Source: Perognathus longimembris pacificus
Lineage: Eukaryota > Chordata > Mammalia > Rodentia > Heteromyidae
Direction: 5' to 3'
Length of the DNA stretch: 64,000 nucleotides
Assembly: GCF_023159225.1 (NCBI RefSeq)
Contig: NC_063166.1
Location: 44,757,149 to 44,821,148 of the forward strand
Position numbers and translations under genes: made by a program. Of the stretch, positions 1-10,865 are shown piece by piece. The notes under the pieces were generated by a model. That model was not told where the DNA came from. It searched no databases and was given only the letters and a program-made list of their open reading frames with translations. Every line of letters starts with the position of its first letter. The stretch's first letter is position 1.

Positions 1-362
1 CTACACTATGTAACTAAAACCAAACAACTACTCAACATATAAAGGTCAAAAATAGACCTCTCAGTGAAATACAATAGCTCAAAAGCTATGTATGTACATT
101 CATATAAGACTATTGTTGACATATTTCTACTGTCGACATTACATTTAAAGCCCTAAGTGAATTTTCTTGGCGTAGGCCATGTGGCTACTGTATATGTTTT
201 TGGTGCACTGTGTATTGTATATATGTCTACCTGACCTAGGGAAGGGAAAGAAAAACAGGGTGCAAGATATCACAAGAAATGTACATACTGCCCTACTATG
301 TAACTGTACCCCTTGTGCACAACACCTTGTTAAAAACTTTTGTTTACTTAATAAAAAAAAAG
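1..362 (+). mobile_element. L1 3' end (truncated by window start)
   Basis: The stretch ends ctatgtaactgtacccc... aataaaaaaaaag, a 3' UTR and A tail. It shares phrases with the copies at 7975-8300 (reverse), 31205-31350 (reverse) and 48545-48720. I infer a lineage-specific rodent L1 3' UTR. Confidence 0.6.
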
Positions 363-376
363 AATATGATGGTTGT

Positions 377-578
377 GGCTGGGGATATGGCCTAATGGTA
401 AGAGTGCTTGCCTTGTATACATGAAGCCCTGGGTTCAATTCCCCAGCACTATGTGTACAGAAAACAGCCAGAAGTGGCGCTGTGGCTCGAGTGGCAGAGT
501 GCTAGCCTTGAGCAAAAAGAAGCCAGGGACAGTGCTCAGGCTGAGTTCAGGACCCAGGACTGGCAAAAAAAAAAAAAA
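377..578 (+). mobile_element. IDL-Geo SINE
   Basis: Begins ggctggggatatggcctaat (ID-like left monomer with a tRNA A and B box), continues with the Geo monomer (gccagaagtggcgctgtggc...) and ends in A14. It faces a minus-strand copy 30 bp away. Confidence 0.9.
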
Positions 579-607
579 GTATATGAGCTTATTTTTCATT
601 TTATTTT

Positions 608-819
608 ATTTTATTTATTTATTTTTGTCCAGTCCTGGGGCTTGGACTCATGGCCTGAGCACTGTCCCTGGCTTCTTTTTGCTCAAGGCTAGCATTCTGC
701 CACTTGAGCCACAGCGCCGCTTCTGGCCATTTTCTGTATATGTGGTGCTGGGGAATCGAACCCAGGGCCTCATGTATATGAGGCAGGCACTCTTGCCACT
801 AGGGCATATCCCCAGCCCC
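608..819 (-). mobile_element. IDL-Geo SINE
   Basis: Reverse copy, T-rich end on the left and cagcccc on the right. Target-site duplication tttcattttatttt at 594-607 and 820-833. Confidence 0.9.
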
Positions 820-1200
820 TTTCATTTTATTTTTGAAATTTTTTCTCTTAAGTTTATGGCACAGGGTAGAGCTTAAGTATTTCTCCTCCTCCTCCACTTG
901 GACCTTAAAGTTTTACTGAATTTTAGTACCTGATATCAGTAAGTTACGGAGTACTTTATAATAAAGCAGAGAGGGACTGTTGTTCAACCATCAGGAAAGT
1001 TGTAGTCAGAAGACACCATTGGTCCTGTGTTTCCTAAGGAAATAAGAATAAGTATTGCACGGAATGTGGTTTAGAGTTCCTAAGTAAAGGGGGAACATAT
1101 TTACAGAAAGTTGTGTGTGTGGTTTTAATGCAGAATTTTGTGATGCATGTTTAAGTACAACTGTGCACTGCTAAGATTTTTAAGATGTGCTTTGAGAAGA
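820..1200. other. Unannotated upstream stretch
   Basis: AT-rich single-copy-looking DNA. I see no gene, RNA or clear repeat. Confidence 0.5.
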
Positions 1201-1215
1201 GGAAGTTGCATTCTT

Positions 1216-1413
1216 TTTTTTGCCAGTCCTGGGTCTTGGACTCAGGGCCTGAGCACTGTCCCTGGCTTCTTCCCGCTCAAGGCTAGCACTCTGCCACTTG
1301 AGCCACAGTGCCGCTTCTGGCCGTTTTCTGTATATGTGGTGCTGGGGAATCGAACCTCGGGCCTCGTGTATCCCAGGCAGGCACTCTTGCCACTAGGCCA
1401 TATCCCCAGCCCC
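1216..1413 (-). mobile_element. IDL-Geo SINE, CpG-rich young type
   Basis: Flanked by a perfect 15-bp duplication ggaagttgcattctt (1201-1215 and 1414-1428). It carries the tcccgctcaagg and gccgcttctggccg variants shared with the copies at 15410, 23292 and 60692. Confidence 0.95.
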
Positions 1414-1428
1414 GGAAGTTGCATTCTT

Positions 1429-2150
1429 AATAGTTTAAAAATCTTACCAGTGAGAAATACAAAAATCTTATTTTCACCTCTAGGAAAAAAGATGTTGCTC
1501 ACAAAGAGCTATTCTACACGAGAGGTAAAAATTTAATTTTTCATTAGCAGAGAAAGTATAATTTAGAATTGTCAGCTACATCCATAACAGTGAAGATCCT
1601 CTAGTAGCTCTTTGCTATGAAGACTCCCTTGTGGGTTCCTTGCAGTTGGGGGTGGGGTAATAAAGCTGGGCATTTTGAGAGATGATAGTATACCCTTTGG
1701 TGCAAGAGTCTGAAAGTTGCTGAAAAAAATTCCCACAGACTGAGGAATTTTCTGCAAAAGTTACTGAGCTGTGATGACCTAGGGGTGAAGATGTTAATGT
1801 TACTATAGTATCTGGGAAAGAGGTGGGCCTGGCCTGAGATTGCAACAAGATAATAGAACTAATTCATGAGAAATTTCACCCTGAGAAGAAGTGAGGCTTC
1901 ATCAGCTTTCCTGGGCTTAACATCACCGGAGTACTTCAGTTTCAGTAGCTCTCTCTTGTGAAAGGGCTTGATACAGTGGATCTGTGTTTCACCAGTGACC
2001 CCTTGTGGTGTAGACATAGTAAAGACGGGTGTGAACTACAGTAGCGTTTCATGTTTGGACTCTGTTCCTGAACCTACCACAAGAGGATACACAGTACACA
2101 TGATATACTGTGTTCATCCTTTTAATGTCGATGTTAAAAACAGTGAAATG
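1429..2150. other. Unannotated upstream stretch
   Basis: No coding exon, RNA gene or confident repeat seen. Short open frames here have no recognisable domain. Confidence 0.5.
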
Positions 2151-2340
2151 GGCTGGATGCCAGTGGTTCATGCCTGTAATCTTACCTACTCAACAGGCTG
2201 CTATCTAAGGATCATGGTTCAAAGCCAGCTGGGGCAGGAAAACAGACTATCTCCAATTAAGGACAAAAACAGCTGGAATTTGAGTTGTGGCTCAAAGACA
2301 AAAAAAAAAAAAATCTCAGGGACAGTGCCTAGATTCTGAG
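2151..2340 (+). mobile_element. 7SL-head/Geo-tail composite SINE
   Basis: Head ggctggatgccagtggttca...cctgtaat is B1/Alu-like and is followed by a degraded Geo-type tail. Confidence 0.75.
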
Positions 2341-2433
2341 TTCACAAGCCTCCTTCCTGCAAACATAAGCCTCCAATCAAATAGCAAAATGGTAATGCGA
2401 AATATGACAAAACGGTATTTTAAAAATAGTACT

Positions 2434-2631
2434 AGCTGGCACTGGTGGCTCACATCCATTATCCTAGCTACTTAGGAGGCTGAGTTTTAATCTAGTCTGG
2501 GCAGAAAAGTGAGACTGTCATCTCCAATTAACCAGCAAAATGCTAGACTGGAGGTTTGGATCAAGTGGTAGTATGTCAGTTGTAAGCAAGAAAGCGCAGT
2601 AAGAGTGAGGTGCTGAGTTCTAGTACTGGTA
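2434..2631 (+). mobile_element. 7SL-head/Geo-tail composite SINE
   Basis: Starts agctggcactggtggctcac. A perfect duplication taaaaatagtact lies at 2421-2433 and 2632-2644, proving retroposition of the composite as a unit. Confidence 0.85.
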
Positions 2632-2802
2632 TAAAAATAGTACTTACATGTCGAGGAAAAAGAAGATGAGTAATCCAATGGAAAAATGGCTCAATAGTTG
2701 CTTAGATCTCAACTTTTTGAGTAGGAATACAGCCACGAGACACCAGCACTGGGTTCTCCTTATTTCTTATTGTACTACATTGGCAGCAGAGTTTTGTGTT
2801 TT

Positions 2803-3480
2803 CTTTTGGTGGCACTGGGGTTTTGGTTGGTCATGGGACTTGAACTCAGGGCCTGGATGCTGTCCTTGAGCTCTTTTGAGTAACAGTGCAACTTCTAGGC
2901 ACTGGGGTTTGATTTCAGAGCTTTATGCTATAGCTTTAGGTTTCTTTGCTTTTGTTTTTGTGATAAGATCTCACTTTTTGTTGGAGCCTGCCTAGACCTT
3001 GATCTTCCTCATTTTGCTTCCCTTAGCAGCTGGGATGACAGGAGTATACCATCATGTCTAGCTTTTTTCCCCCCCAGTTCTAGGACTTGATCTCAGGGCC
3101 TGGGCACTGCCCCTGAGTTTTTTTTTTCTCAAGGCTAGCCCTCTACCACTTGAGCAACACTTCCAGCTTTTTCTGTGTATGTGGTACTTACTGAGGAATC
3201 AAATCCAGGGCTTCATGCATGCTAGGTAAGCACTCTACCACTAAGCCACATTCCCAGCCCCATGTCTAGCTTTTTTTGAGATGGTATCTCATGACTTTTT
3301 TTCTCTGCTAGGCTGGCCTGGAACTTCATTCCTATGGATCTGATGACCCTCTCCTGCCCCCCCGCCCCCATAAGTAGAACAACAGGTGTGTGCCACTGTC
3401 AGCTATGATTGAGATGGAGTTTCAAGAACTTTTTGCTTTGTCTTCCCAGTATCTATGTTTACAGGCATTTTCTACCAGAG
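2803..3480 (-). mobile_element. Cluster of old Geo-, ID- and B1-like units (interrupted)
   Basis: Reverse-oriented Geo/ID-like sequence (2803-2940) runs into B1-like blocks (2950-3068 and 3277-3470) ending in typical agctgggatgacagg or cttcccagtatctatg phrases. A younger IDL-Geo splits it. Confidence 0.6.
3069..3260 (-). mobile_element. IDL-Geo SINE nested in a B1-like unit
   Basis: The host sequence catgtctagctttttt is duplicated at 3053-3068 and 3261-3276, so insertion into the older element is explicit. Confidence 0.9.
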
Positions 3481-3906
3481 CCTGGATAGGTATGTTCCTT
3501 TTACACCAGAATCCTCACAAATGTGCTGTGACTGGTACTATGTTGCTAGGTGACAGGGATTTTTAAGTTCCATTATAATCTTATGGGAACATGGTATGTG
3601 TAGTCATATACTGATGGAAACATATAGCATGTTACCGATTTAGCTTGTGAATCTTTATCTTGGCTTGGCAGTTGTGGTCTAGGCTGGATTCACCTTTCAA
3701 CACACTTCTGACTGTTGGTGAGCTAGCAAAGTGACTTGGCCATGTGCCACTTGCAATCCAGCAGGCTAAATTGCACGTATGGGGGCCACAAGGCTCCAAC
3801 TGCAGCAAAGACCAAGTGAAGGCTGAAATGTTGGCTTGCATCACAATTGCTGATACCTACCTACATTTAAGCAGTGGGCAGGTAAATTCCATTTCCTTAT
3901 CCTTTT

Positions 3907-4156
3907 TATTTTTTTTTTGCCAGTTTTAGGGCTTGAACTCAGAGCCTGGGTGCTGTTCTTGAGCCTCTTTGTGTTCAGGACCAGTGCTCTACCACTTGAG
4001 CCACAGTGCCACTTTTGGCTTTTTCTGTGATTAATTGGAGATAAGAGTCTCATGGATTTGTATGGGCTGGCTTCAAACTGAGATCCTCAGATCCCAGCCT
4101 AACCTCAGCCTCTGGAGTGGCTAAGATTACAGTTATGAGCCACCAGTGACAGCCCC
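3907..4156 (-). mobile_element. 7SL-head/Geo-tail composite SINE
   Basis: Reverse copy: gccagttttagggcttgaac (Geo end), ttaattggagataagagtct (junction), ending gattacagttatgagccacc (7SL-like 5' end). Confidence 0.85.
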
Positions 4157-4181
4157 CTCCTTTTCCCTTCCTCAAATACTG

Positions 4182-4412
4182 TTTTTTTTTGTTGTTGTTG
4201 TTTTGTTTTGTATTGTTTTTTTTGCCAGTCCTGGGGCTTGGACTCAGGGTCTGAGCACTGTCCCTGGCTTCTTCTTGCTGAAGGCTAGCACTCTACCACT
4301 TGAGCCACAGTGCCACTTCTGGCCATTTTCTGTATATGTGGTGCTGGGGAATTGAACCTAGGGCCTCATGTATACGAGGCAAGCACTCTTGCCACTAGGC
4401 CATATCCCCAGC
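4182..4412 (-). mobile_element. IDL-Geo SINE
   Basis: Duplication cctcaaatactg at 4170-4181 and 4413-4424. The T-rich left end includes a gtt-rich tail variant. Confidence 0.92.
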
Positions 4413-4419
4413 CCTCAAA

Positions 4420-4612
4420 TACTGGTTTGAACTTAAGGCCTGAGCTCCTGTTTTGGCTTTTCTGCTGATGAATGGTGCTCTTATCACTGGCATTTTGTTG
4501 GCTAAATGAAGATGGAGTCTCATGGACTTTTCTGTTAAGGTTGGCTTTGAACTGCATTCCTCCAGGTCTGTGTAGCCAGGATTACAGGTGGGAGCCCCAG
4601 GTATCTGGCTGG
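4420..4612 (-). mobile_element. 7SL-head/Geo-tail SINE, degraded
   Basis: Contains gaagatggagtctcatggac and ggattacaggtgggagcccc, the expected reverse phrases. Its T-rich end was displaced by the adjacent IDL-Geo insertion. Confidence 0.7.
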
Positions 4613-5085
4613 ATTCCGTTTCTAAATGCGAGAACCTGCAAGGTCACTTTGACAAGTTATGCTTCAAGGGAGAGGAATAATTTGAGGCCCATTTTATAAT
4701 AACATCTGGAAACTCAAGTGGGTTTTACATGAAGAGACACTAGTAACTATTTACTTAGCTTCCTGCTACTAAATTGGAAAACAGAGTTAATGTATGCCCC
4801 AGAAAAAGACTAAGAAAAACATTCATACAGAAGTCAGGGTAAAAGAGAGTGCTTCTCTACCTGGAAATAAGAGGTTGAAATGTACCCTAATGTCAAAATG
4901 CTCACAAGACAACTTGTAATTCCCCAGAATTGCGTTTTTGCTCTATAAAGCAGTTCTTAAAAAAAAAAAAAAGCTTAAATGTATTCCTAGAAGTCATCTT
5001 ACTCAAGCAAAATAATTCTGATCTAAAAGACAAAGGGCAAAGATTGTAGTTATTTAAACAGGTGTGAATGGCATAAAGAACTGGA
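4613..5085. other. Unannotated upstream stretch
   Basis: No gene or clear repeat seen; A-rich patch at 4960-4973. Confidence 0.5.
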
Positions 5086-5089
5086 AACT

Positions 5090-5310
5090 GCCAGGTGCTG
5101 GTGGCTCATGCCTGTAATCCTAGCTAGGATCCTTTGGGAATTGGGGTTCAAAGCCAGCCTGGGAAGGTTAGTCTGTGAGACTCTTATCTCCAAAATAACT
5201 ACCAGAAAACTAGAAGTGGCACTGTGGCTCAAGGGGTAGAGTGCTAGCCTTGATTTGAAGAGCTCAGGGACAGCACCCAGGCCCCATGACTGACAAAAGA
5301 AACAAACAAA
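5090..5310 (+). mobile_element. 7SL-head/Geo-tail composite SINE
   Basis: Well preserved: gccaggtgctggtggctcat...tcttatctccaa...gtggcactgtggctcaa, A-rich end. Confidence 0.88.
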
Positions 5311-5489
5311 CTAGAAACTGATGGAGATTTAATCAACAGTGAGTAGGATAAGTTTACATAGGAAATAGTTCTGAATAAAATGATAGGTAGTTTTCCTTTC
5401 CTTTAAAAAATTTGCTGCCATAATAAGGTTTCCACACCTATTTTTGAAAAGCATGCAGTTCTTTTTATTATTATTATCATTATTATTGT

Positions 5490-5717
5490 CTATGTGGCGC
5501 TTGAACTCAAGGCCTAGACATGTCCCTGAACTCTTTTGCTCAAAGACAGTGAGTGGTCTATCACTTTGATCCATGGCTCCACTTCTGGTTTTCGGTGGGT
5601 TAATTGGAGATAAAAGTTTCAGGGACTTTCCTGCCTAAGCTGGCTTTGAACCACGATTCTCTTATCTCAGCCTCTTGAATAGCTTGGGTAACAGGTCTGA
5701 GCCTCATGTCTGGCTTT
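5490..5717 (-). mobile_element. 7SL-head/Geo-tail composite SINE
   Basis: Reverse copy with ttaattggagataaaagttt and a degraded gagcctcatgtctggc 5' end. Confidence 0.8.
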
Positions 5718-5957
5718 ATAAAAAAAGTTAAATATGCAAATAAATTAAAGAGACAAATCTATGTTGTTTATATCTTGCAAAAAACCCTGCCTTAGTGCCC
5801 TTTTTTCATTCCTATAGAACATGACCACCCAAGGTGATGTGGGGGAGCAGCCTTATTTTTATTTGGTTAGGTCTGAGTGTTCTACTTTTTGCTCCATTCC
5901 CCCATTTCCATCACCTCCCTGAGTGTGGAGTATGGAATAGGACACCACTTTAGCCTT

Positions 5958-6190
5958 TTGTTCTCATTCCTGGGACTTGCACTCTGGCCCTGAGCACTGC
6001 CTTTGAGTTTTTATGCTCAAGGCTAGTGCTCTACTATTTGAGCTATAGCTTTACTTACAGCATTTTGGTGGTTAATTTGAGATAAGTTTTCTGGTCTTTC
6101 CTGCTGGGGCTGGCTTCAAACTGCAGTCCTCAGATCTTGGCCTCCTAAGAAGCTAGCACTACAGGTGTGAGCTACCAGCACCTGGGTGTA
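5958..6190 (-). mobile_element. 7SL-head/Geo-tail composite SINE
   Basis: Reverse copy ending actacaggtgtgagctaccagcacctggg-type sequence. Confidence 0.8.
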
Positions 6191-6224
6191 TAGTTCATTT
6201 GCAGCCTAGTGGCCATTGAGTACC

Positions 6225-6800
6225 ACTGCTGCATTTGTTCACCCTTGGTCCCTCTGTTTCTGTGCCCCCCCCTTACCCTTCCAAAGAAAGATGGACAAAC
6301 AAGACAGAAAGCAAAAGGCAACAGAGAAAAAAACCTCATTTCCATTTCCTCGAGCTCATTTCAATAAATATTTTATATGATCAGAGGTACATAGACATTG
6401 TGTCTTTGTGTTCCTCCCCTAAGAGTAACCTTTGGTCTCACTGTGTGTGCATGCCTAGAGTCCAGTATAATTTATCATGTCCCGGTGTATTTTAAATCTA
6501 ACTTCTACATATAAGAGAAAACATGTTTTGTTTCTGAGTTTAGCTTACCTTAACATGATTTGTTCCAGGCCCATCCATTTCCCTGCAAATGACATATTAT
6601 TCTTTTTAATGGCTGTGTAAAATTTCATTGTGTGTAAGTACCACAGTTTTTGGGATCCACTCATCTATTGTGAGGATCTGGACTGTTTCTGTAATAGCTA
6701 TGGTGAATAGTGCAGCAATGGGCGTGGATGTGCAAGTGTCTTTATGGTATCCTAGTATGTGGTTTTCTGGGTAGATGCCCAGGATGACTTTGACTTTTGA
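6225..6800 (-). mobile_element. L1 3' portion (ORF2 end and 3' UTR)
   Basis: Reverse-strand L1: the stretch catccatttccctgcaaatg, the ggctgtgtaaaatttcattg phrase and the tagctatggtgaatagtgc phrase are hallmarks of the mammalian L1 ORF2 3' end. The 3' UTR part resembles 51545-52100. No intact coding frame. Confidence 0.75.
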
Positions 6801-7059
6801 CTACACTAAAAACCATACTTCAAATTGTGATCTTTTCCTGGACTAATGATATGCCATTTGATAATCCAGTGATGTGGAATAGTGATAGTGGGCCAGTCAT
6901 GATGGTAAACTAATGATACATCATAGAGTATAACTGCTAAGTTATAATATTCAGTAGACTGGGTGTATTAAATACATTTTGACTTATGGTATTTTCAATT
7001 TACACAGGGTTTATCAGAACTTAATACCATGTAAGTTATAGAGCATCCATTATATACAA

Positions 7060-7145
7060 AATAAATTTTTTGGATGGGGCTTGAACCCAGTTTCCCATTT
7101 GCTAGGTAAGCACTTTACTACTTGAGCCATGCCCTTCACCCATTA
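7060..7145 (-). mobile_element. ID-like SINE remnant
   Basis: ggatggggcttgaacccag...gctaggtaagcactttacta matches a reverse ID monomer. Confidence 0.6.
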
Positions 7146-7188
7146 TTTTGTTTTTAAGATAGTCTTTCGAATGCTTAAGATCCAACAT

Positions 7189-7215
7189 TCTCTCTCTCTC
7201 TCTCTCTCTCTCTCG
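7189..7215 (+). repeat. (CT)n microsatellite
   Basis: About 13 CT units at the Geo end of the neighbouring SINE, probably grown from its tail. Confidence 0.9.
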
Positions 7216-7442
7216 TAGATTGTGGGGCTTGGACTCGGGGCCTGGGCACTGTCCCTGAGCTCTTTTGCTTAAGGCTAGCACTCTCCCACTTTGAGCCACA
7301 GTGACACTTTGGGTTTTCTGATGGTATATTGGAGAAAAAAGTCTCATAGACTTTCCTGGCTGGGCTGGCTTTGAGTCATGATTCTCAGATCTCAGCCTCC
7401 TAAGTAGCTAGGATTACAGATATGAGCCACCAGCACCCGGTA
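7216..7442 (-). mobile_element. 7SL-head/Geo-tail composite SINE
   Basis: Reverse copy from gattgtggggcttggactcg to ggattacagatatgagccac. A B1-like fragment follows at 7443-7518. Confidence 0.85.
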
Positions 7443-7974
7443 TGAGCTCCAACTCTTGACTTTGCTGCCTCTACTTCCCCAAGAGCTGGGATTACAAATA
7501 TATACAACCATGTCCAGCCATAAAATATACATAAAGTATGAGAAAGTCACATAAAAATTACAAAACATTTTCAAGTTAGGGTGTTATGCAGGAAGTAATG
7601 GCCTATGTACAGCTTACTGGTGTGGAGGGTTCTACTTTAGATAGTACAGAGGGGAGGAAATATTTCAATGATGAAAGCATTCTAGGTCATATGAGGCAAA
7701 GATTATCTTGGTAAACTTAAGAGAACTGAGTAAGACCAATGTGACTGGGCAGTAACAACTGAGGTGAAAGTGGCAAAACAGGAACTTAGAAGTGATAGAG
7801 ATCATACAACGGAAAGCATTTGAATTTTGTTCTAGGTCCCAACAGATAGGACCACCTTAATCTTCACATCACCTTATCTTCCTGTGATCTAGTGCCACAT
7901 CAGTCTTCATTTCCTTTCCCCTTCCATCTATCTCCACAAATAACGTTAACATTTTCTGAGGGCTTATCATTCTT

Positions 7975-8300
7975 TTTTAAATTAAATTTTATTGATAAGT
8001 GATGTACAGAGGGGGTACAGTTACATAATAAGGTAGTGAGTACATTTCTTGTCTTATTTGTTACACCCTCCCTCATTTTTCTTTCCCTTTCCTAGTTCAC
8101 ATAAGCATATATACAATATCCAGTGTGTCAAAATCATATACAGTGATCACAGGGGGTATGCCAAAGGAAATTTACCTAGTACATTAAACACAACGACAAC
8201 AATAAAATCCTCCTGTTTCCATCTCTTGGAGTTCATTTTGCTTAGCCTCATCTTATATAATCATATGTTCGTAACTGTTGAGCTCTTGTGATCCTCTGAT
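7975..8300 (-). mobile_element. L1 3' UTR end
   Basis: Starts with ttttttaaattaaattttat (reverse A tail), then gtacagagggggtacagtta, shared in reverse with 48640-48690. Reverse orientation. Confidence 0.65.
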
Positions 8301-8641
8301 AGGTGTATCCTAGACCTTTTTATGTTTATTTAGAAGTTGTTTGGTTTTAGAGACATAATATAAAGTCGCTGACCAAAACATGTGGAAATACCATTTGCAA
8401 AGAAGTTTGTTATTTTACAGACATAATCTCTACTTTCCTCCCCCTCCAACCACATATCAGGGAGACCATGTGCCTTTGTTCTCTGTTATCACTCTTTCTT
8501 GAATACTCACTGCGCTGATTACCTTTCCTTTCCCCCTTGCATCTATTCTGAATCTTTATTCTCTCCCAATCAGTACAATCAACCAACCTACACGAGACTC
8601 CAACCTCTTACACTACAAAGAAAAAAAAACCCACTTAACCT

Positions 8642-8940
8642 AGCCAGAAATGGCTGTACATGCCTCTAATTCCAGAACCAAGGAGACATAGGCAAGAGAA
8701 CCTTGAGTTCATGAACAGCCTGGACTACAAAATGAGAAACCCTAGATCAAAATTCAAAACTCTTTCTTGCAAGGTGGAGATCTATATCATGGTTTGAAAT
8801 AGCCCCGCAGAAACACTGGCAAGATCCCATGAATCTCAACAAAGCTTGGTGTGGTGATATGCTTCTGTTATTTAGCTATGTGGTAGGCATAAATAGAATC
8901 CCAGTTCAAGCCAGCTGGGCAAAAATTAAAAATAAGTACA
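8642..8940 (+). mobile_element. Two B1-like monomers
   Basis: cctagccagaaatggctgta... and aaagcttggtgtggtgatat... are diverged B1 starts, the second cut by the SINE at 8946. Confidence 0.55.
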
Positions 8941-8945
8941 ACAGG

Positions 8946-9150
8946 GGCTGGGAATATGGCCTAGTGGCAAGAGTGCTTGCCTTGTATACATGAAGCCCTG
9001 GGTTCAATTCCCCAGCAGCACCACGTATACAGAAAACGGCCAGAAGTGGCACTGTGGCTCAAGTGGCAGAGTGCTAGCCTTGAGCAAAAAGAAGCCAGGG
9101 ACAGTGCTCTGGCCCTGAGTCCAAGTCCCTGGACTAGCCAGAAAAAAAAA
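8946..9150 (+). mobile_element. IDL-Geo SINE
   Basis: Duplication aaaataagtacaacagg at 8929-8945 and 9151-9167. Full length, sense orientation. Confidence 0.93.
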
Positions 9151-9167
9151 AAAATAAGTACAACAGG

Positions 9168-9245
9168 CTGGGCACAAGTGGTAGAGTGCCTGTTTAACAA
9201 GCACAGGGCCCCAAGTTCAAACTAGTACTTCAAAAAAAAAAAACC
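9168..9245 (+). mobile_element. ID-like SINE
   Basis: ctgggcacaagtggtagagtgcc...aagttcaaac then A-rich tail. Confidence 0.6.
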
Positions 9246-10129
9246 AACCAACCCTCCCCCCCAAAAGAAACCCCTTAATTTGATTTTCTGATAGCATTTG
9301 GCTTGTTCTGAGATATTCCTTTATAGTCCTACGGGCTCAATAATAATGTATAGGCAACTGTTGACTCTCAAACAAGATGTCTTTATGGAGCTCCTATCAT
9401 ACATACCTAATTGTCAATATAGTGACGCTAATGCTTGGATGTAAGCCAACTTATCCTCTCATATTGATCAGTAGGATATCCACTGGTCCTCTTTATATTA
9501 GTACATATGCTTACCAATCATGTTCAGGTGTTATGACGGAAGCATCATTCCCCCTTCTTATCCAGCTCATTAGTGCAGCATTCACTTCTAAATGGAAAAT
9601 ATCACTTTTGCTCACTATTATGTGAGCTTTCAGTATTTCCTTTTCAGGATTTCTGAGTTGTTTTCATGATTTCCCTCTTTGTTGCCATTCTTGCCTTTAT
9701 GCTTTGTTTACTCATCAGGCTGGCTGGTTATTTTATTTAGCTGAATTGAGAATAGTTTAAAGACATTTTCACAAATCATGGTAAAATCAACTTTTATTAT
9801 AATGAAAGAGGTATATATTGAACAGTATAATTGAACAATTTATCCAAGATAATACAAAAAGAAAATAAAATACACATATCTATTTCCAAAGATTAGAAGA
9901 CCTTAGGGTACAACCCTTTCATGGTACATATATATATGTATATATATCTGCATACTTTTTAACCAATATAAGATACTGTAATGTTGTCACATGTTCTTTT
10001 TCAATGAATGATCTCTACCTTTCTATGGCCACCTAGTCTCACCTAATATTTGGTCTCTCTACATTCAAATTTCTTCAGTTGTCCTAAAAAACCATTGTAT
10101 GTGTAGTCTATTTAGACCAGTATCCAATT
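9246..10129. other. Unannotated upstream stretch
   Basis: AT-rich, with a short TA/TATG patch near 9925-9950. 9950-10129 looks like old L1 3' sequence in reverse, at low confidence. No gene seen. Confidence 0.4.
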
Positions 10130-10146
10130 CAGACTGTACTATCTTT

Positions 10147-10355
10147 TGTTTTTATTTTATTTTTTTTCCAGTCCTGGGGCTTGGACTCAGGGCCTGAGCA
10201 CTCTTCCTGGCTTCTTCTTCCTCAAGGCTAGCACTCTACCACCTGAGCCACAGTGCCACTTCTGGCCTTTTCTGTTTATGTGGTGCTGAAGAATGGAACC
10301 CAGGGCTTTGTGCATGCAAGGTGAGCACTCTACCACTAAGCCACATTTCTAGCCC
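10147..10355 (-). mobile_element. IDL-Geo SINE, older type
   Basis: Perfect 17-bp duplication cagactgtactatcttt at 10130-10146 and 10356-10372. Confidence 0.95.
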
Positions 10356-10372
10356 CAGACTGTACTATCTTT

Positions 10373-10740
10373 AAGCTCATCATAAAATAGCTTTATTTCT
10401 TCCCGGTAGTTTCTTTGGCTACTTCCTATGGTACCATTTAGTTCACTTATCTGCTATATGTCAGATGTAAAAGTTTGGTCAATTCAGTTAAATATTTTTG
10501 CCAGGAATGTTTTTCAATCTTGTGTATTTCATACTAACCTACAGGATGAATCCACAGGGTGGCCCTTAAAGAACGTAAATTGCTTAAGTATTATTTGTAC
10601 CTTTCTTCTCTCCTTTACAGAATACAAAACAAGATTCTGAAGGATATGATGCATGCTTTCTCTTCCAACTTTATTCTCTACTTGATCTTAGTCAAAGGGC
10701 TGAGATGTGATTCCTTTCTATTCTCTCTCCCCTTACCTGT
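10373..10740. other. Possible ancient L1, otherwise unannotated
   Basis: Loose resemblance to the reverse strand of an old L1 3' region. No exon supported. Confidence 0.3.
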
Positions 10741-10747
10741 CCCCTTC

Positions 10748-10865
10748 TGTCTCTGAGACTGCATCTCTCTATGTAGCCCAGGCTGGCCTCTAACTCAGCA
10801 TCCTCCTGCCTCAGCCTCCTGAGTGCTGGGGAATACAGGTGTGTTTCGCCATGCACAGCTTGGTT
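10748..10865 (-). mobile_element. B1 SINE
   Basis: Reverse B1: tgtagcccaggctggcctct and gcctcagcctcctgagtgct, ending at the 5' head cagcttgg. Confidence 0.85.

Noticed and set aside
377..460. tRNA gene
   Set aside because: The A and B boxes belong to the ID-like SINE head. Acceptor and anticodon arms do not pair as in a functional tRNA, and a SINE body follows.
6225..6800. Possible active L1
   Set aside because: Only a short, frame-broken 3' piece is present, like the other L1 pieces here.
9377..9625. 82-codon frame upstream of the gene
   Set aside because: Single open frame in AT-rich DNA without codon bias or a recognisable domain.
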